NCBI GenBank assembly: GCA_910578845.1
Contig: CAJTSL010000023.1
Span: 1 to 55,339, forward strand
From: an uncultured Lachnospiraceae bacterium
GTDB lineage: Bacteria; Bacillota; Clostridia; Lachnospirales; Lachnospiraceae
DNA: 55,339 bases
Direction of reading: 5' to 3'
The position numbers and the translations under genes were made by a program. This document shows, one piece after another, positions 26,411 through 35,407 of this stretch (position 1 is its first letter; each line of letters opens with the position of its first letter). The notes beneath the pieces were generated by a model that saw nothing but the letters and a program-made list of their open reading frames with translations, was not told where the DNA came from and did not search any database.

Positions 26411-26728
26411 ATGGCAAATGAGGAATATGTTTTAACGGAAGAACAAATGAGGAAAAGAGCGGCTAAAGGGTACTTTGTAAGGGATCTGGAGAAAGACCGT
26501 GTATATTGCGCGACCGGAGAAGTCTTAAGAAGAAAATCCGTTAGGAAGAACGGGGATGTACGGTACGCAAATAAAATGGCGTGCAAACAATGTGATTATA
26601 AAGACAGATGTACAAGGTCGCCGTGGAAGGAAGTTGATTTTCCGGATCAAGTGACCGAAACAAGGAATCTTAATTGGTTAAAAGCGGAAGAAGAAGCCAT
26701 AAAACAAAGAAATATGAATATATCATAA
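26411..26728 (+). CDS. small zinc-ribbon protein resembling IS1182 transposase domain
   Basis: A 105-residue protein with the segment GYFVRDLEKDRVYCATGEVLR followed by a basic stretch and MACKQCDYKDRCTRSPWKEVDF. The combination of a YCxxGExLRRK block with a Cys-x2-Cys-x5-Cys cluster is what the zinc-ribbon part of IS1182-type transposases looks like (compare the fragment at 1-417). No DDE catalytic domain follows and the protein ends normally. It may be a domesticated fragment acting as a nucleic-acid-binding protein. It starts 34 bases after murG and ends before a strong terminator, so it is probably co-transcribed with it. Confidence 0.75.
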   Translation: MANEEYVLTEEQMRKRAAKGYFVRDLEKDRVYCATGEVLRRKSVRKNGDVRYANKMACKQCDYKDRCTRSPWKEVDFPDQVTETRNLNWLKAEEEAIKQRNMNIS

Positions 26729-26741
26729 AGATACATGTTGT

Positions 26742-26780
26742 AACAGCCGTATGGGCAAATGTCCTATACGGCTGTTATTT
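26742..26780. terminator. bidirectional rho-independent terminator
   Basis: AACAGCCGTAT (26742-26752) pairs perfectly with ATACGGCTGTT (26766-26776), with TTATTT to the right and an A/T-rich flank to the left. It lies between the convergent zinc-ribbon gene and the FtsX-type permease gene and can serve both. Confidence 0.85.
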
Positions 26781-26795
26781 GCTCAGATCATGGGT

Positions 26796-29432
26796 TTATT
26801 CATTGTCGCGCAGCCGCTCTACAATGCTTTTGCGGTTTATGTTGCGGTAAGCAAACAATGGCGTAACGATTGCTACGGCTATGAGCAGCGGTAACATGAT
26901 TACGAAAGGCATGATCTGGAATTGGTATTCAAAGAACAGTATCATATGATTAACGGCATTTAAAAATGCCCATGACAATAAGCTGCCGAGAATCAAGCTA
27001 ATAATCCCAGAAATGGCAATATAACTGATGCCCTCATATATTAATGTTTGTTTAAGCTGGGCATTTGTCATGCCAATGCTTTGTAACATAGCAAATTCCT
27101 GTTTTCTGGCGATAATCTCTGTGGTCATGGCATTGACAAAATTAAGGATCCCGATGAAAGCGATTATCATAGCTAACGTAATGCCAATGGTAGAAACAAT
27201 AGAGATCATATTATCAAATTCCGCCTTTAATAAAGATTTGGAGATATATCCCATACTGATGTTGTTATCGCAATATTCTTTAATTGCCGTTTCGAAGGCC
27301 GGCAAGGATGCTTCGTCTATTTCATAAGATACGGCAAAGCACTTTGTCCAGAGACTGTTTTCATCTAACTCTGAAATTGGTAATATGGCATCGCACCCAT
27401 TTGCAGTATATCTATGCAAATTCATGCTTTGTGGAATATCTACAATGGCCATGACTTCATATTCTCTGCTTTCTAAGTTCTCATACCAAATATCAAATGT
27501 TTGGCCGGCTTCATCTAAAATCTCATGCGCTATCGAATCTTCTGTCACCATATCAATTGTCACAGTATCTCCTGGGTGATAAATATGTTCTTGTGCAGGA
27601 AGATGTTCGGCTCCCAGAATCTGTGTCAATATAATGTAATCTCCCGTTAAGAATTTATCAATATCCAATTCCCCTTCTAAGACATTTAAGTTTGATAGAA
27701 GATTTTCACTATAACCATAGAAGTATCCGTTGATAGGTTTTTCTTCATTTAAGATTCCTTCTAAGTGATCAATGGAGTGCATGTCTTCTCTTAATTTGCC
27801 TTCTTCTTTTAGCTTTTGGAGCTGTGCCAATGCTTTCTCATCTACTTGTAAATAACAGCAGTTGCGAAACATCATTTTCTCGCGGTTTAGGACACCTTCC
27901 TGACTGTCGGCCAAGGCAAGGAATTCAGGATCAATAGAAAGGTCAGCGCCATTTCCTTCGGAAGTATAATTATTGTTGCCAAGGAGGAAATCGCCTACGA
28001 TCCTTTGTTCCATAAATTCATCTATTTGAAAGCTTGCTGCGAAGGTCATAACGATTGCTAAAAGGATAATACTGAAAGAAATTGCCGTTATGACGGTTAC
28101 AGTAGTACGCTTGCTTCTGCCAAGGCTAGAGAAAGCCATGGATAAGGCGCTATAATGGTTGCTTTTCTTTTTCTTCTGTATGGCTTTCTTGCCCATTTGT
28201 TTTGTTTCGGTATATTTGATTGCTTCGATCGGGGAAACGTTTCCCGCAATTTTACCCGGCCTATTACTGCTTAGGAAAACAGTCAAAGCGGAAAAAGCAG
28301 CGCTAAAAATGAAAATCCAGGGATTAAAGTGCAGTGAAATATCCATATCTTTATACGCTGAAAGGCCTAAACTAAAAGGTAGCGTTAATTTTCCGATGCC
28401 ATACCCCAGAAGAAGACCGATAGGGATGCCAATCAGGGATAAAATGATAGCCTGGCGCCTGATTAGTTTATGAAGCTGCTTCTTTGTTGTGCCGATTGTT
28501 TTCAATAATCCATAGAACTTGATATCACTGATGACCGAAATCTGAAAGATATTATAGATGATCAGGTAACCTGTGATGATAATCACCATAATCGCGGTGC
28601 AAAGGAGAATAATGGTAAAGGGATCAACGGACTCTAAACGATTATTGAAATATGCCCAGTTCACACCATAAGCAATTTCGGTACCCGGTTCATATCCGGC
28701 ATTTTGGATTACTGTGCGCACTTTTTCTTCGATCTGGGAGGCGTTGTCAAAGAAAAAGTTTACGGCTCTTAAGCCAACATTGCTGTCTTCCGGATGTTCT
28801 ATGCTCCAGTTGACAAAGTCTTCGTCGGTCAGGCTGCCTTTTAGTTTCAGCCAATAATTTTCTGAAAAGAAAAGCTCGCTTGCGTGCGCTATATGGTCAC
28901 CTTGATAATAGCCGCATACGATAAATTCGTCTTCTATCGGCTCTCCCATGAAAGTAAATTTAATCGGTATTTTCTCGCCTAGCGCATAAGGCAGCATTAA
29001 TTCATCCAGAGTAAAAGTATCTACGATGATTTCGTTTTCCGCCTGGGGCATACGCCCTTCTTCTAAAGTAATGAACATGTCTTCTAATGTGCTCTCTTCC
29101 GGCGTATAGCGCAGCTCAGCCTGTCTTTTTATGATGTTGTCCGCTAAACCGATAAAAATATTATAGCTGCTTCTTTTAACCAGTGGGTCCGCGATGACTT
29201 TCTCATACTGTTCTGTTGTAGCCTTTTTTAATCCCGCGTGGAATTTTCCGCCGATTTCCCGCATGATATTTTCTTGTGTAACCTGCATAATGCCGCTGGT
29301 GAGGGAAAAAGTGGCAGTGAAAAGGATGCTGGTGAGTATAATCGCAAGGATGGCAAATGTATTGCGCATACGGTTATTTCTCAGGCTTCGGTTTGATAAT
29401 TTACGGATTGATGCACCGTTGTTATTTTTCAT
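26796..29432 (-). CDS. ABC transporter permease, FtsX/MacB-like
   Basis: An 878-residue permease with two FtsX domains. An N-terminal helix (about 25-45) is followed by a large extracytoplasmic domain, a three-helix FtsX core (about 290-420), a linker, a fourth helix near 450, a second extracytoplasmic domain and a C-terminal three-helix FtsX core (about 750-870). MLQSIGMTNAQLKQTLIYEG is the typical FtsX coupling segment. Start ATG 29432 overlaps the ATPase gene by 11 bases; the longer frame reaches back into the ATPase gene and is rejected. This layout is typical of antimicrobial-peptide-sensing or lipid/peptide-exporting systems controlled by a nearby two-component system, which is present at 31616-33234. 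Confidence 0.93.
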   Translation of the reverse strand: MKNNNGASIRKLSNRSLRNNRMRNTFAILAIILTSILFTATFSLTSGIMQVTQENIMREIGGKFHAGLKKATTEQYEKVIADPLVKRSSYNIFIGLADNIIKRQAELRYTPEESTLEDMFITLEEGRMPQAENEIIVDTFTLDELMLPYALGEKIPIKFTFMGEPIEDEFIVCGYYQGDHIAHASELFFSENYWLKLKGSLTDEDFVNWSIEHPEDSNVGLRAVNFFFDNASQIEEKVRTVIQNAGYEPGTEIAYGVNWAYFNNRLESVDPFTIILLCTAIMVIIITGYLIIYNIFQISVISDIKFYGLLKTIGTTKKQLHKLIRRQAIILSLIGIPIGLLLGYGIGKLTLPFSLGLSAYKDMDISLHFNPWIFIFSAAFSALTVFLSSNRPGKIAGNVSPIEAIKYTETKQMGKKAIQKKKKSNHYSALSMAFSSLGRSKRTTVTVITAISFSIILLAIVMTFAASFQIDEFMEQRIVGDFLLGNNNYTSEGNGADLSIDPEFLALADSQEGVLNREKMMFRNCCYLQVDEKALAQLQKLKEEGKLREDMHSIDHLEGILNEEKPINGYFYGYSENLLSNLNVLEGELDIDKFLTGDYIILTQILGAEHLPAQEHIYHPGDTVTIDMVTEDSIAHEILDEAGQTFDIWYENLESREYEVMAIVDIPQSMNLHRYTANGCDAILPISELDENSLWTKCFAVSYEIDEASLPAFETAIKEYCDNNISMGYISKSLLKAEFDNMISIVSTIGITLAMIIAFIGILNFVNAMTTEIIARKQEFAMLQSIGMTNAQLKQTLIYEGISYIAISGIISLILGSLLSWAFLNAVNHMILFFEYQFQIMPFVIMLPLLIAVAIVTPLFAYRNINRKSIVERLRDNE

Positions 29433-30165
29433 TAGAAGCACCTCCCTGCCTGGATTCTTCCGGTGAAAGAGTTTTGGGCAAAGTGTTTCTAGGGGAGCGG
29501 TCGTCAATAATCTTGCCATCTTCAATATGGATGACTCTGTCGCAAAGCTGTGATAATGCTTCATTATGGGTAATCATAACAATGGTCTGTGAAAATTGCT
29601 TCCCGGTCAGCTTTAAAAGGCCCAGGACTTCCTGTGTTGTTTTGCTGTCAAGGTTTCCGGTCGGCTCATCGGCAAGGATAATAGAAGGCTTGGTGACAAG
29701 CGCACGCGCGATGGCGACACGCTGTTGTTGCCCACCGGAGAGCTGTGTTGGGAGATTATACAGTTTGCTCTCTATGCCAAGAGTGTGGACGATATCGTCT
29801 ACAAACGCGGTGTCTATTTTCCTGCCGTCCAATTCCAGAGGCAGTACAATATTTTCATAAATGTTCAATATCGGAACCAGATTATAACTTTGGAAAATGA
29901 ACCCAATCTGTCGCCTGCGGAAAATAGTCAGGTCATTTTCGCTCAGTTCGAAGATCTTTTTACCGGAAACGGTAACTGTGCCGCTGGTAGCATAGTCAAG
30001 CCCGCCTAGCATATGCAGTAATGTGGACTTGCCAGAGCCGGAGGTGCCAACGATAGCGGCAAATTCCCCTTTTTCAATGGATAGGTTTATGCCGTCAAGC
30101 GCCTTGACCTGAATATCGCCGTTGCCATAATATTTTTTTAAATCCTTAGTCTCTAATACTTTCAT
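29422..30165 (-). CDS. ABC transporter ATP-binding protein, LolD/MacB/BceA-like
   Basis: A 247-residue ATPase with Walker A GTSGSGKSTLL (about 40-50), Q-loop FIFQSYNLVP, signature LSGGQQQRVAIARAL, Walker B IILADEPTGNLDS and switch MITHN. It powers the FtsX-type permease encoded directly downstream, with an 11-base overlap. ATG 30165 is preferred because the in-frame ATG at 30177 abuts the AGGA site; either gives a plausible protein. A perfect 11-bp inverted repeat lies about 65-110 bases upstream. Confidence 0.95.
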   Translation of the reverse strand: MKVLETKDLKKYYGNGDIQVKALDGINLSIEKGEFAAIVGTSGSGKSTLLHMLGGLDYATSGTVTVSGKKIFELSENDLTIFRRRQIGFIFQSYNLVPILNIYENIVLPLELDGRKIDTAFVDDIVHTLGIESKLYNLPTQLSGGQQQRVAIARALVTKPSIILADEPTGNLDSKTTQEVLGLLKLTGKQFSQTIVMITHNEALSQLCDRVIHIEDGKIIDDRSPRNTLPKTLSPEESRQGGASNEK

Positions 30166-30231
30166 ATCAATAGTCATTCCTTTCTGTTATGTTTCTTATA
30201 CGTTCCATATTAGCAGACGCATCTTACAGCA

Positions 30232-30273
30232 TTCTGACAAAAGCAGGATCAAGTTATGACGATTTTGTCAGAA
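30232..30273. promoter_or_regulatory. 11-bp inverted repeat upstream of the FtsX-type ABC operon
   Basis: TTCTGACAAAA (30232-30242) and TTTTGTCAGAA (30263-30273) are exact reverse complements 20 bases apart. The centre-to-centre spacing of about three helical turns suits a dimeric OmpR-type response regulator. One is encoded at 32554-33234. Confidence 0.5.
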
Positions 30274-30304
30274 CTTCAGGTTAGGCATAGCGGCAGCTCA
30301 TAAA

Positions 30305-30345
30305 AAAAGGCTTCCGGTGTTTTTCTGTTACCGGAACCCTTTTTC
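30305..30345 (-). terminator. rho-independent terminator of antiporter gene
   Basis: TTCCGGT (30312-30318) pairs with ACCGGAA (30330-30336), extended by GG/CC. On the minus strand the stem is followed by TTTTTTT. It lies 30 bases beyond the antiporter stop. Confidence 0.8.
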
Positions 30346-30375
30346 ATAGTCTGTATGGATCAATGGAAAGAGAAA

Positions 30376-31581
30376 TTATGCCGCCGCGGCTTCTCCTTTG
30401 TCTTTGGCGTATAGTATCTTTAATATAATTGGTGTCATAATAGATGATACAATGATCAGTAAAATGACTGATGTAAAGTAAACCGGTGTCAATAATCCTG
30501 CCGTAAGGCCTTTTTGGGATACGATTAAGGCAACTTCCCCGCGAGTCATCATTCCTACGCCTATTTTCATCGAATCCGTAGGATTGAATTTACAGCAGCG
30601 AGCCATTATTCCACAGCCTATAATCTTAGAGAGCAGTCCCGTTACCACAAATGCCAAGGAAAAGATCAAAATGCCCATGCTCAAATTGTCCACATTTGTC
30701 TTTAGGCCGATACTGGCAAAGAAGACCGGTCCGAAGATGATATAAGAATTCGTATCCATTTTCTCCGCTATGTAATTGGAATCCCGGATGGAACATAAGA
30801 TAATGCCTGCTACATAAGCACCGGTAATATCTGCAATGCCAAAATATTTCTCCGCTATATATGCCATGCCAAGACAGAAAGCTAATCCGGCAATCGGGAT
30901 CCGGCGTGTGTGCGGATACCTCGTATCTACGGCTTTAAAGACCCGATAACTGATAAACCCAACGACAATGGCAAATAGGAAGAATAAGACTGTATTGCCT
31001 AGTACATTCATCGGGTTGGATTCCGGGTTTTTGAATCCGATGACAAAGGTAAGGACGATGATGCCAATAACGTCATCAATGATCGCTGCGCTTAAGATCG
31101 TAGTGCCGACCCTTCCTTTTAATTTGCCCATTTCTTTAAGCGATTCGACAGTAATGCTCACCGAGGTCGCCGTAAGGATGGTGCCGACAAAAACTGCTTT
31201 ATAGAACCCTTCTGAGCCCCAAGGGGACATGCCATAAAATCCCATATAAAGCAAGGCGCCGCATATTAAAGGAATAAAAACACCAGAGATGGCAATCAGC
31301 ACGGCGATTGGCCCTGTTTTGACCAGATCTTTTAAGTCTGTTTCTAAGCCAGCCGAAAACATCAATAATATAACGCCAATTTCAGCCATTTGCGCCAGAA
31401 AGTCTGATTGGTTCACCCAACCTAATACGCTTGGACCGATAAGAAGCCCGGCAATGATTTCGCCAACAACCTGTGGCGCTTTGCATTTCCTGGCTATAAT
31501 GCCACATAGTTTTGCAAAAATGATAATGATAGCTAAATCTCTAAATACTAAATATGATTCCACTTTCTCTCCCTCTTTCAT
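30376..31581 (-). CDS. cation:proton antiporter (CPA2/KefB-NapA type)
   Basis: A 401-residue membrane protein with about 12-13 helices. Family signatures are KAPQVVGEIIAGLLIGPSVLGW near the N-terminus, ATSVSITVESLKEMGKLKG, the double-acidic DDVIGIIVLTF (ion-binding Asp pair) and GMMTRGEVALIV near the C-terminus. It lacks the TrkA-N/RCK regulatory domain of KefB/C. It exchanges Na+ or K+ for H+. It lies between the two-component system and the ABC exporter, with its own terminator, and may belong to the same regulon. Confidence 0.93.
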   Translation of the reverse strand: MKEGEKVESYLVFRDLAIIIIFAKLCGIIARKCKAPQVVGEIIAGLLIGPSVLGWVNQSDFLAQMAEIGVILLMFSAGLETDLKDLVKTGPIAVLIAISGVFIPLICGALLYMGFYGMSPWGSEGFYKAVFVGTILTATSVSITVESLKEMGKLKGRVGTTILSAAIIDDVIGIIVLTFVIGFKNPESNPMNVLGNTVLFFLFAIVVGFISYRVFKAVDTRYPHTRRIPIAGLAFCLGMAYIAEKYFGIADITGAYVAGIILCSIRDSNYIAEKMDTNSYIIFGPVFFASIGLKTNVDNLSMGILIFSLAFVVTGLLSKIIGCGIMARCCKFNPTDSMKIGVGMMTRGEVALIVSQKGLTAGLLTPVYFTSVILLIIVSSIMTPIILKILYAKDKGEAAAA

Positions 31582-31615
31582 TTGTCCCTATTTTTTCTGA
31601 ATTTCCTAGGTTATT

Positions 31616-32557
31616 TTATAACCGGATTTGCCGTTTGTCAATCAATAAGAAAATATGAAAAGAACTTCCCTTTCCTTTCTTAGAAGATACCGTGATATAT
31701 CCTTTCTCATGTTGTAAAATGAGCTGGGCAAGATATAGGCCAAGGCCGCTGCCTTCCTGCTGTTCCACATCCTGGCCGCGGTAAAATCGTGTGAAAATAT
31801 AGTTAAATTCTTTCTCCGGGATGCCAATCCCTTCATCGGTAATCGTAATATCCGTATAGATATCCATTTTGGATAGAGTAATCCGTACATGGCTGTCCTC
31901 CGGGGAGTATTTGATCGCGTTTTCTAGAATGTTAGACATGGCCTCGGATGTCCATTTCGGATTATGATAGAGGCAAAAATCCTGGAATTCTTCTACCGAT
32001 AATTGGATATTTTTGGCGCGTGCCTGCGCATAGACAGAGCTTAGCGCTTTTGCAATAGTGTCTTTAATTCCAGTATACTCGGCTCTAAACTGAATCATGC
32101 CGTTTTCTAAGCGGGATGCTTTTAACAAGTCGTTCATCAGCCATTGCATCTTATTTGCTTGGCTTTTCGTATGCTCTAGGAATTTGGCCCGCATTTCTTC
32201 GCTCAGTGTACTATCTTCTAGGAACTCCATGTTCATGGTTATATTGGCTAAGGGCGTTTTGAGCTGATGGGAGAGATTCGAGACAAGTTCCATGACCTGG
32301 TTTTTCTCTTCCATCGCCTGCATTTTCTGGAATTGCCCCGAATCTAAAATGCGGCAGAGCTGACTTGCTATCCGGGATTCCCTCGTCTCATATAGATCAA
32401 AGTGCAGATTTTTATAGTTATTCCCGCTCTGGAAATGTTCCAGAATAGTATCTAGCTTTCGCCATTGCAGCATAAAATAAGCAATGCTTATGGCCAAAGC
32501 AGCTAGGCAAAGGATAAGGCAGGCCATAAGTATCAGGATGATAGTCTGTGAGCTCAT
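31616..32557 (-). CDS. sensor histidine kinase
   Basis: A 313-residue kinase with one N-terminal membrane helix (about 5-28), a short linker instead of a large sensor domain, a HisKA dimerisation domain with SHQLKTPLANI (phospho-His at about residue 96), and a HATPase_c domain with N-box ILENAIKYSP, G1 DEGIGIP, F-box IFTRFYRG and G2 GSGLGLYLAQ. The lack of an extracytoplasmic sensor suggests that it gets its signal from another membrane protein, as Bce-type kinases do from their FtsX-type transporter, which is encoded nearby. It overlaps the response-regulator gene by four bases (ATGA). Confidence 0.94.
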   Translation of the reverse strand: MSSQTIILILMACLILCLAALAISIAYFMLQWRKLDTILEHFQSGNNYKNLHFDLYETRESRIASQLCRILDSGQFQKMQAMEEKNQVMELVSNLSHQLKTPLANITMNMEFLEDSTLSEEMRAKFLEHTKSQANKMQWLMNDLLKASRLENGMIQFRAEYTGIKDTIAKALSSVYAQARAKNIQLSVEEFQDFCLYHNPKWTSEAMSNILENAIKYSPEDSHVRITLSKMDIYTDITITDEGIGIPEKEFNYIFTRFYRGQDVEQQEGSGLGLYLAQLILQHEKGYITVSSKKGKGSSFHIFLLIDKRQIRL

Positions 32558-33234
32558 GCTTTATCCTCCCATAGATAGCCGATTCCTTGGATCGTACGGA
32601 TATAATTTTGGCCTAGTTTCTTGCGGAGGCGGCTGATATTGACGGAAAGGGTATTTTCTTCTACATAGTTACCGTCGGTGTCCCAAATATGTTGTAAAAT
32701 CTGCTCTTTTAAAAGCACTTGGTTCTTATTTTCCAGAAAGTACCGGAGAAGACGGAATTCTGTCATGCTTAAGTCCATTTCCTGTCCTTGGCAGAAAGCA
32801 CGGCACGTCTTTAGATCCAGGACAATTTCCCCGGAAGTCATCGTGCTTTCCGGTTCGGTTTTGGAAAGTTTTCTCTCTATGATATTTCGCAAGCGGATTT
32901 TTAAGATAGAAACAGAAAAGGGCTTTGTGATATAATCATCCGCGCCGCTAGTAAGACCCATAATCTCATCTGTTTCCATGTCCCGCGCGGTAAGCATTAA
33001 AATCGGTATCTGTGATTTTGCGCCGGGAAGCTGCCGTATCTTCTTACAGAATGCAATGCCGTCCCCGTCAGGCAGGTTTAGATCCAATAAAATGGCATCG
33101 GGATTTTCATTTTCAAAAAGCAAGAATCCGTCCTTTAATGTTTTGGTGTTGATAATCTCATAGCCATCCTGTTCTAAGGCAAAAGAGATGCCGCGGTTTA
33201 ATCCGGGATCATCTTCAATGATTAAGATCTTCAT
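32554..33234 (-). CDS. response regulator, OmpR/PhoB family
   Basis: A 226-residue regulator. The receiver domain (1-120) has Asp9/Asp10, phospho-acceptor Asp51 in LLDLNLPDGDG, Thr in MLTARD and Lys in YITKPF. The DNA-binding winged helix (about 130-224) has the VEENTLSVNISRLRKKLG recognition region and IRTIQGIGYLWE. ATG 33234 is chosen because it begins directly with MKILIIEDD; the 10-residue extension to 33264 has no typical sequence. It is encoded before its kinase with an ATGA overlap. Its leader contains an inverted repeat CCAGGCTT (33253-33260)/AAGCCTGG (33286-33293). The likely target is the ABC exporter operon starting at 30165. Confidence 0.95.
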   Translation of the reverse strand: MKILIIEDDPGLNRGISFALEQDGYEIINTKTLKDGFLLFENENPDAILLDLNLPDGDGIAFCKKIRQLPGAKSQIPILMLTARDMETDEIMGLTSGADDYITKPFSVSILKIRLRNIIERKLSKTEPESTMTSGEIVLDLKTCRAFCQGQEMDLSMTEFRLLRYFLENKNQVLLKEQILQHIWDTDGNYVEENTLSVNISRLRKKLGQNYIRTIQGIGYLWEDKA

Positions 33235-33351
33235 GCAAAAAATCCTTTCTATCCAGGCTTTCACTAGAAGCTTTTGTAAGGATATAAGCCTGGTACAAGT
33301 ATCATACCATTCCTAAGACATAAAAAACAGTAAAAAAAGCGAAAAATAGGA

Positions 33352-33380
33352 TTGACAACTGATATGTACTGTTATATACT
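33352..33380 (+). promoter_or_regulatory. sigma-A promoter of the YtrA-type operon
   Basis: TTGACA (33352-33357), a 17-base spacer and TATACT (33375-33380), 22 bases before the ATG of the GntR gene. The promoter contains the imperfect repeat TACTGTTATA/TACTGTTTAT and an outer TGATA/TATCA symmetry, a likely autoregulatory operator for the GntR protein. Confidence 0.8.
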
Positions 33381-33401
33381 GTTTATCACGGAGGCAGGAA
33401 T

Positions 33402-33779
33402 ATGAACATTATTATCAATAATTCATCGATGGAACCTATTTATGAACAAATTATCACGCAGATTAAAGCTATGATTATGGAGGGAATACTTCAGGAAAAG
33501 ACCGCCCTGCCTTCGGTCAGGTCTTTGTCTAAAGATTTAAAGATAAGCGCCTTGACGGTGAAGAAAGCCTACGACTGCCTCGAAGAGGAAGGATTTATCG
33601 TAACGGTGCATGGAAAAGGGAGCTTTGTTGCACAAGGGAACCAGAATCTTCTAAAGGAAGAAAAGCGCAAGGAAGTGGAACGCCAGTTGGAACTTGCCAT
33701 ACAGGAGGGGAGAAAGTGCGGCATGACGGCTGAGGAGCTCCATAGTTTGTTCGTACTGATCATGGAAGAATGTTTATGA
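33402..33779 (+). CDS. GntR family transcriptional regulator, YtrA subfamily
   Basis: A 125-residue repressor. The N-terminal winged helix (about 10-78) has PIYEQIITQIKAMIMEGIL, LPSVRSLSKDLKISALTVKKAYDCLEEEGFI and GKGSFVA. The C-terminus is a short helical tail of about 45 residues, the YtrA layout without a large effector domain. YtrA proteins repress their own ABC-transporter operon and respond to cell-envelope antibiotics or related stress. It is first in a three-gene operon behind a near-consensus promoter. Confidence 0.94.
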   Translation: MNIIINNSSMEPIYEQIITQIKAMIMEGILQEKTALPSVRSLSKDLKISALTVKKAYDCLEEEGFIVTVHGKGSFVAQGNQNLLKEEKRKEVERQLELAIQEGRKCGMTAEELHSLFVLIMEECL

Positions 33780-33807
33780 TAGAAAACGAAAAAGGGAGAA
33801 GAGATAG

Positions 33808-34659
33808 ATGGTAATCAAAGTAGAGAATGTACAAAAGAGATATAAGGACTTCTGTTTAAATTGTAGCATACAGGTTGAGGAAGGCTTCGTGACTGGAATA
33901 ATAGGAGCAAACGGCGCCGGGAAAAGCACAACGTTTAAAGCGATATTGGACTTGATTAAAACAGATAGCGGTACAATTGAGATCTTCGGGAAAAACAGCC
34001 GGAATATGACGGTTTCGGATAAACAGCAGATAGGCGTCGTACTGGCGGAGAGCACATTTAATGATTTGCTGACAATAAGCGATATGGTGCCTATTATGAA
34101 AGCTATGTACCCGAAGTTCTGTAAAGATGATTTTATCAAGAAGTGTGAAAAGTATGATTTACCATTAAGCAAACAACTAAAAGATTTCTCTACCGGGATG
34201 AAAGCAAAATGCAAGCTTTTGCTTGCGATGAGCTATGAAGCAAAGCTTCTGATCTTAGACGAGCCAACTGCGGGATTAGATGCTGTGGTAAGAAGTGAGC
34301 TATTGGACGAAATGCGAGAATACATGAGCCAGGATGGCAGGGCGATTCTTGTCAGTTCCCATATTTCTTCCGATTTGGAAGGGTTTTGTGACGACTTATA
34401 TTTTCTACAGAACGGAAGTGTGCTCTTTCATGAAGACACGGATGTAATCTTAGCTAGTTATGCGATTTTGAAAGTAAGCGAAGAACAGGAGCAGATGTTA
34501 GATAAGACATATATCAGTTATCGGAAGAAAGTGCCATACGGATATGAGCTTTTGACAAAGGAAAAACAATTTTATACAGACAAGTATCCCGGGATTATCG
34601 TGGAAAAAGGAAGTATAGATGATGTATTATTGATGGTGACAAAAGGAGAGAGAATATGA
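33808..34659 (+). CDS. ABC transporter ATP-binding protein (YtrB-like)
   Basis: A 283-residue ATPase. Walker A is GANGAGKSTTF (about 33-43), Walker B is LLILDEPTAGLDA and the switch is VSSHISSD. The signature is degenerate: FSTGMKAKCKL replaces LSGGQ, which is common in this subfamily. The C-terminal ~80 residues are a regulatory extension. It lies between the GntR regulator and the permease and overlaps the latter by four bases. The system is probably induced by envelope stress. Confidence 0.93.
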   Translation: MVIKVENVQKRYKDFCLNCSIQVEEGFVTGIIGANGAGKSTTFKAILDLIKTDSGTIEIFGKNSRNMTVSDKQQIGVVLAESTFNDLLTISDMVPIMKAMYPKFCKDDFIKKCEKYDLPLSKQLKDFSTGMKAKCKLLLAMSYEAKLLILDEPTAGLDAVVRSELLDEMREYMSQDGRAILVSSHISSDLEGFCDDLYFLQNGSVLFHEDTDVILASYAILKVSEEQEQMLDKTYISYRKKVPYGYELLTKEKQFYTDKYPGIIVEKGSIDDVLLMVTKGERI

Positions 34660-35318
34660 AGGGGTTATTGATAAAGGATTTGAGGTTAATATGGCATAAT
34701 AAAAGAATGTTCGTGATTATGTTGGTGGTAATGTTACTGGCATTACAGAAATATACAAATTATAGTTTCATTATAGCGTATAATACAATGATATGTAACA
34801 TAATGGTTCTCAATACGATATCCTTGGACGAATATTATAAAAGCACTGCTTATCTGATAACATTGCCTGTAAAACGCAAGACATATGTTTTGGAAAAGTA
34901 TATTTTGATATTTGCCTTTGGCATTGTGGGCGCTACGCTTACCACAATTGTCTGTATCTTACTGCACCCAGAGATGTTATGGGATCATATTAATATAGCG
35001 CTATTAATCTATGCGATCATGATATTGTTCCAACTGGTATTACTGCCGATACAATTAAAATTTGGCAATGAGAAAGGAAGGATTGTGCTGATTGGGTTAG
35101 TGGGATGTATAACAGTAGTGGTTACGGCAATTGCCCAGAATTTTTTGAGGTTGCCCGATATGGATGATAGATTTGGCGCCTTGACGGAGAGTATTGTTAT
35201 CCACATTCTTTCTTTTGAAAGACTGACCATGGTGATTATTGTCTGTCTGGTATTTGTCGCGCTTACCATCCTGTCATACTCCATCAGCAAAGGGATTATG
35301 TGTAAGAAAGAATTTTGA
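34656..35318 (+). CDS. ABC-2-type permease subunit
   Basis: A 220-residue integral membrane protein with about six helices and an N-terminal MKGLLIKDLRLIWHNKR motif typical of ABC-2 permeases of the YtrA/BcrA-like operons. It overlaps the ATPase gene by four bases (ATGA). It has no large extracytoplasmic domain. Acts with the preceding ATPase; the substrate is unknown. The operon ends at the terminator 35362-35394. Confidence 0.85.
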   Translation: MKGLLIKDLRLIWHNKRMFVIMLVVMLLALQKYTNYSFIIAYNTMICNIMVLNTISLDEYYKSTAYLITLPVKRKTYVLEKYILIFAFGIVGATLTTIVCILLHPEMLWDHINIALLIYAIMILFQLVLLPIQLKFGNEKGRIVLIGLVGCITVVVTAIAQNFLRLPDMDDRFGALTESIVIHILSFERLTMVIIVCLVFVALTILSYSISKGIMCKKEF

Positions 35319-35361
35319 CTTTATATAGGAAAATGACTAGTAATAATTGAAAAACAAACAA

Positions 35362-35396
35362 AAACCTCCAAATGAAAACTTGGAGGTTTCTTACTT
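35362..35396 (+). terminator. rho-independent terminator
   Basis: AAACCTCCAA (35362-35371) and TTGGAGGTTT (35380-35389) form a perfect 10-bp stem with an 8-base loop, followed by T-rich sequence. It closes the YtrA-type operon just before the recombinase switch region. Confidence 0.8.
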
Positions 35397-35407
35397 TTCT
35401 ACTATAA

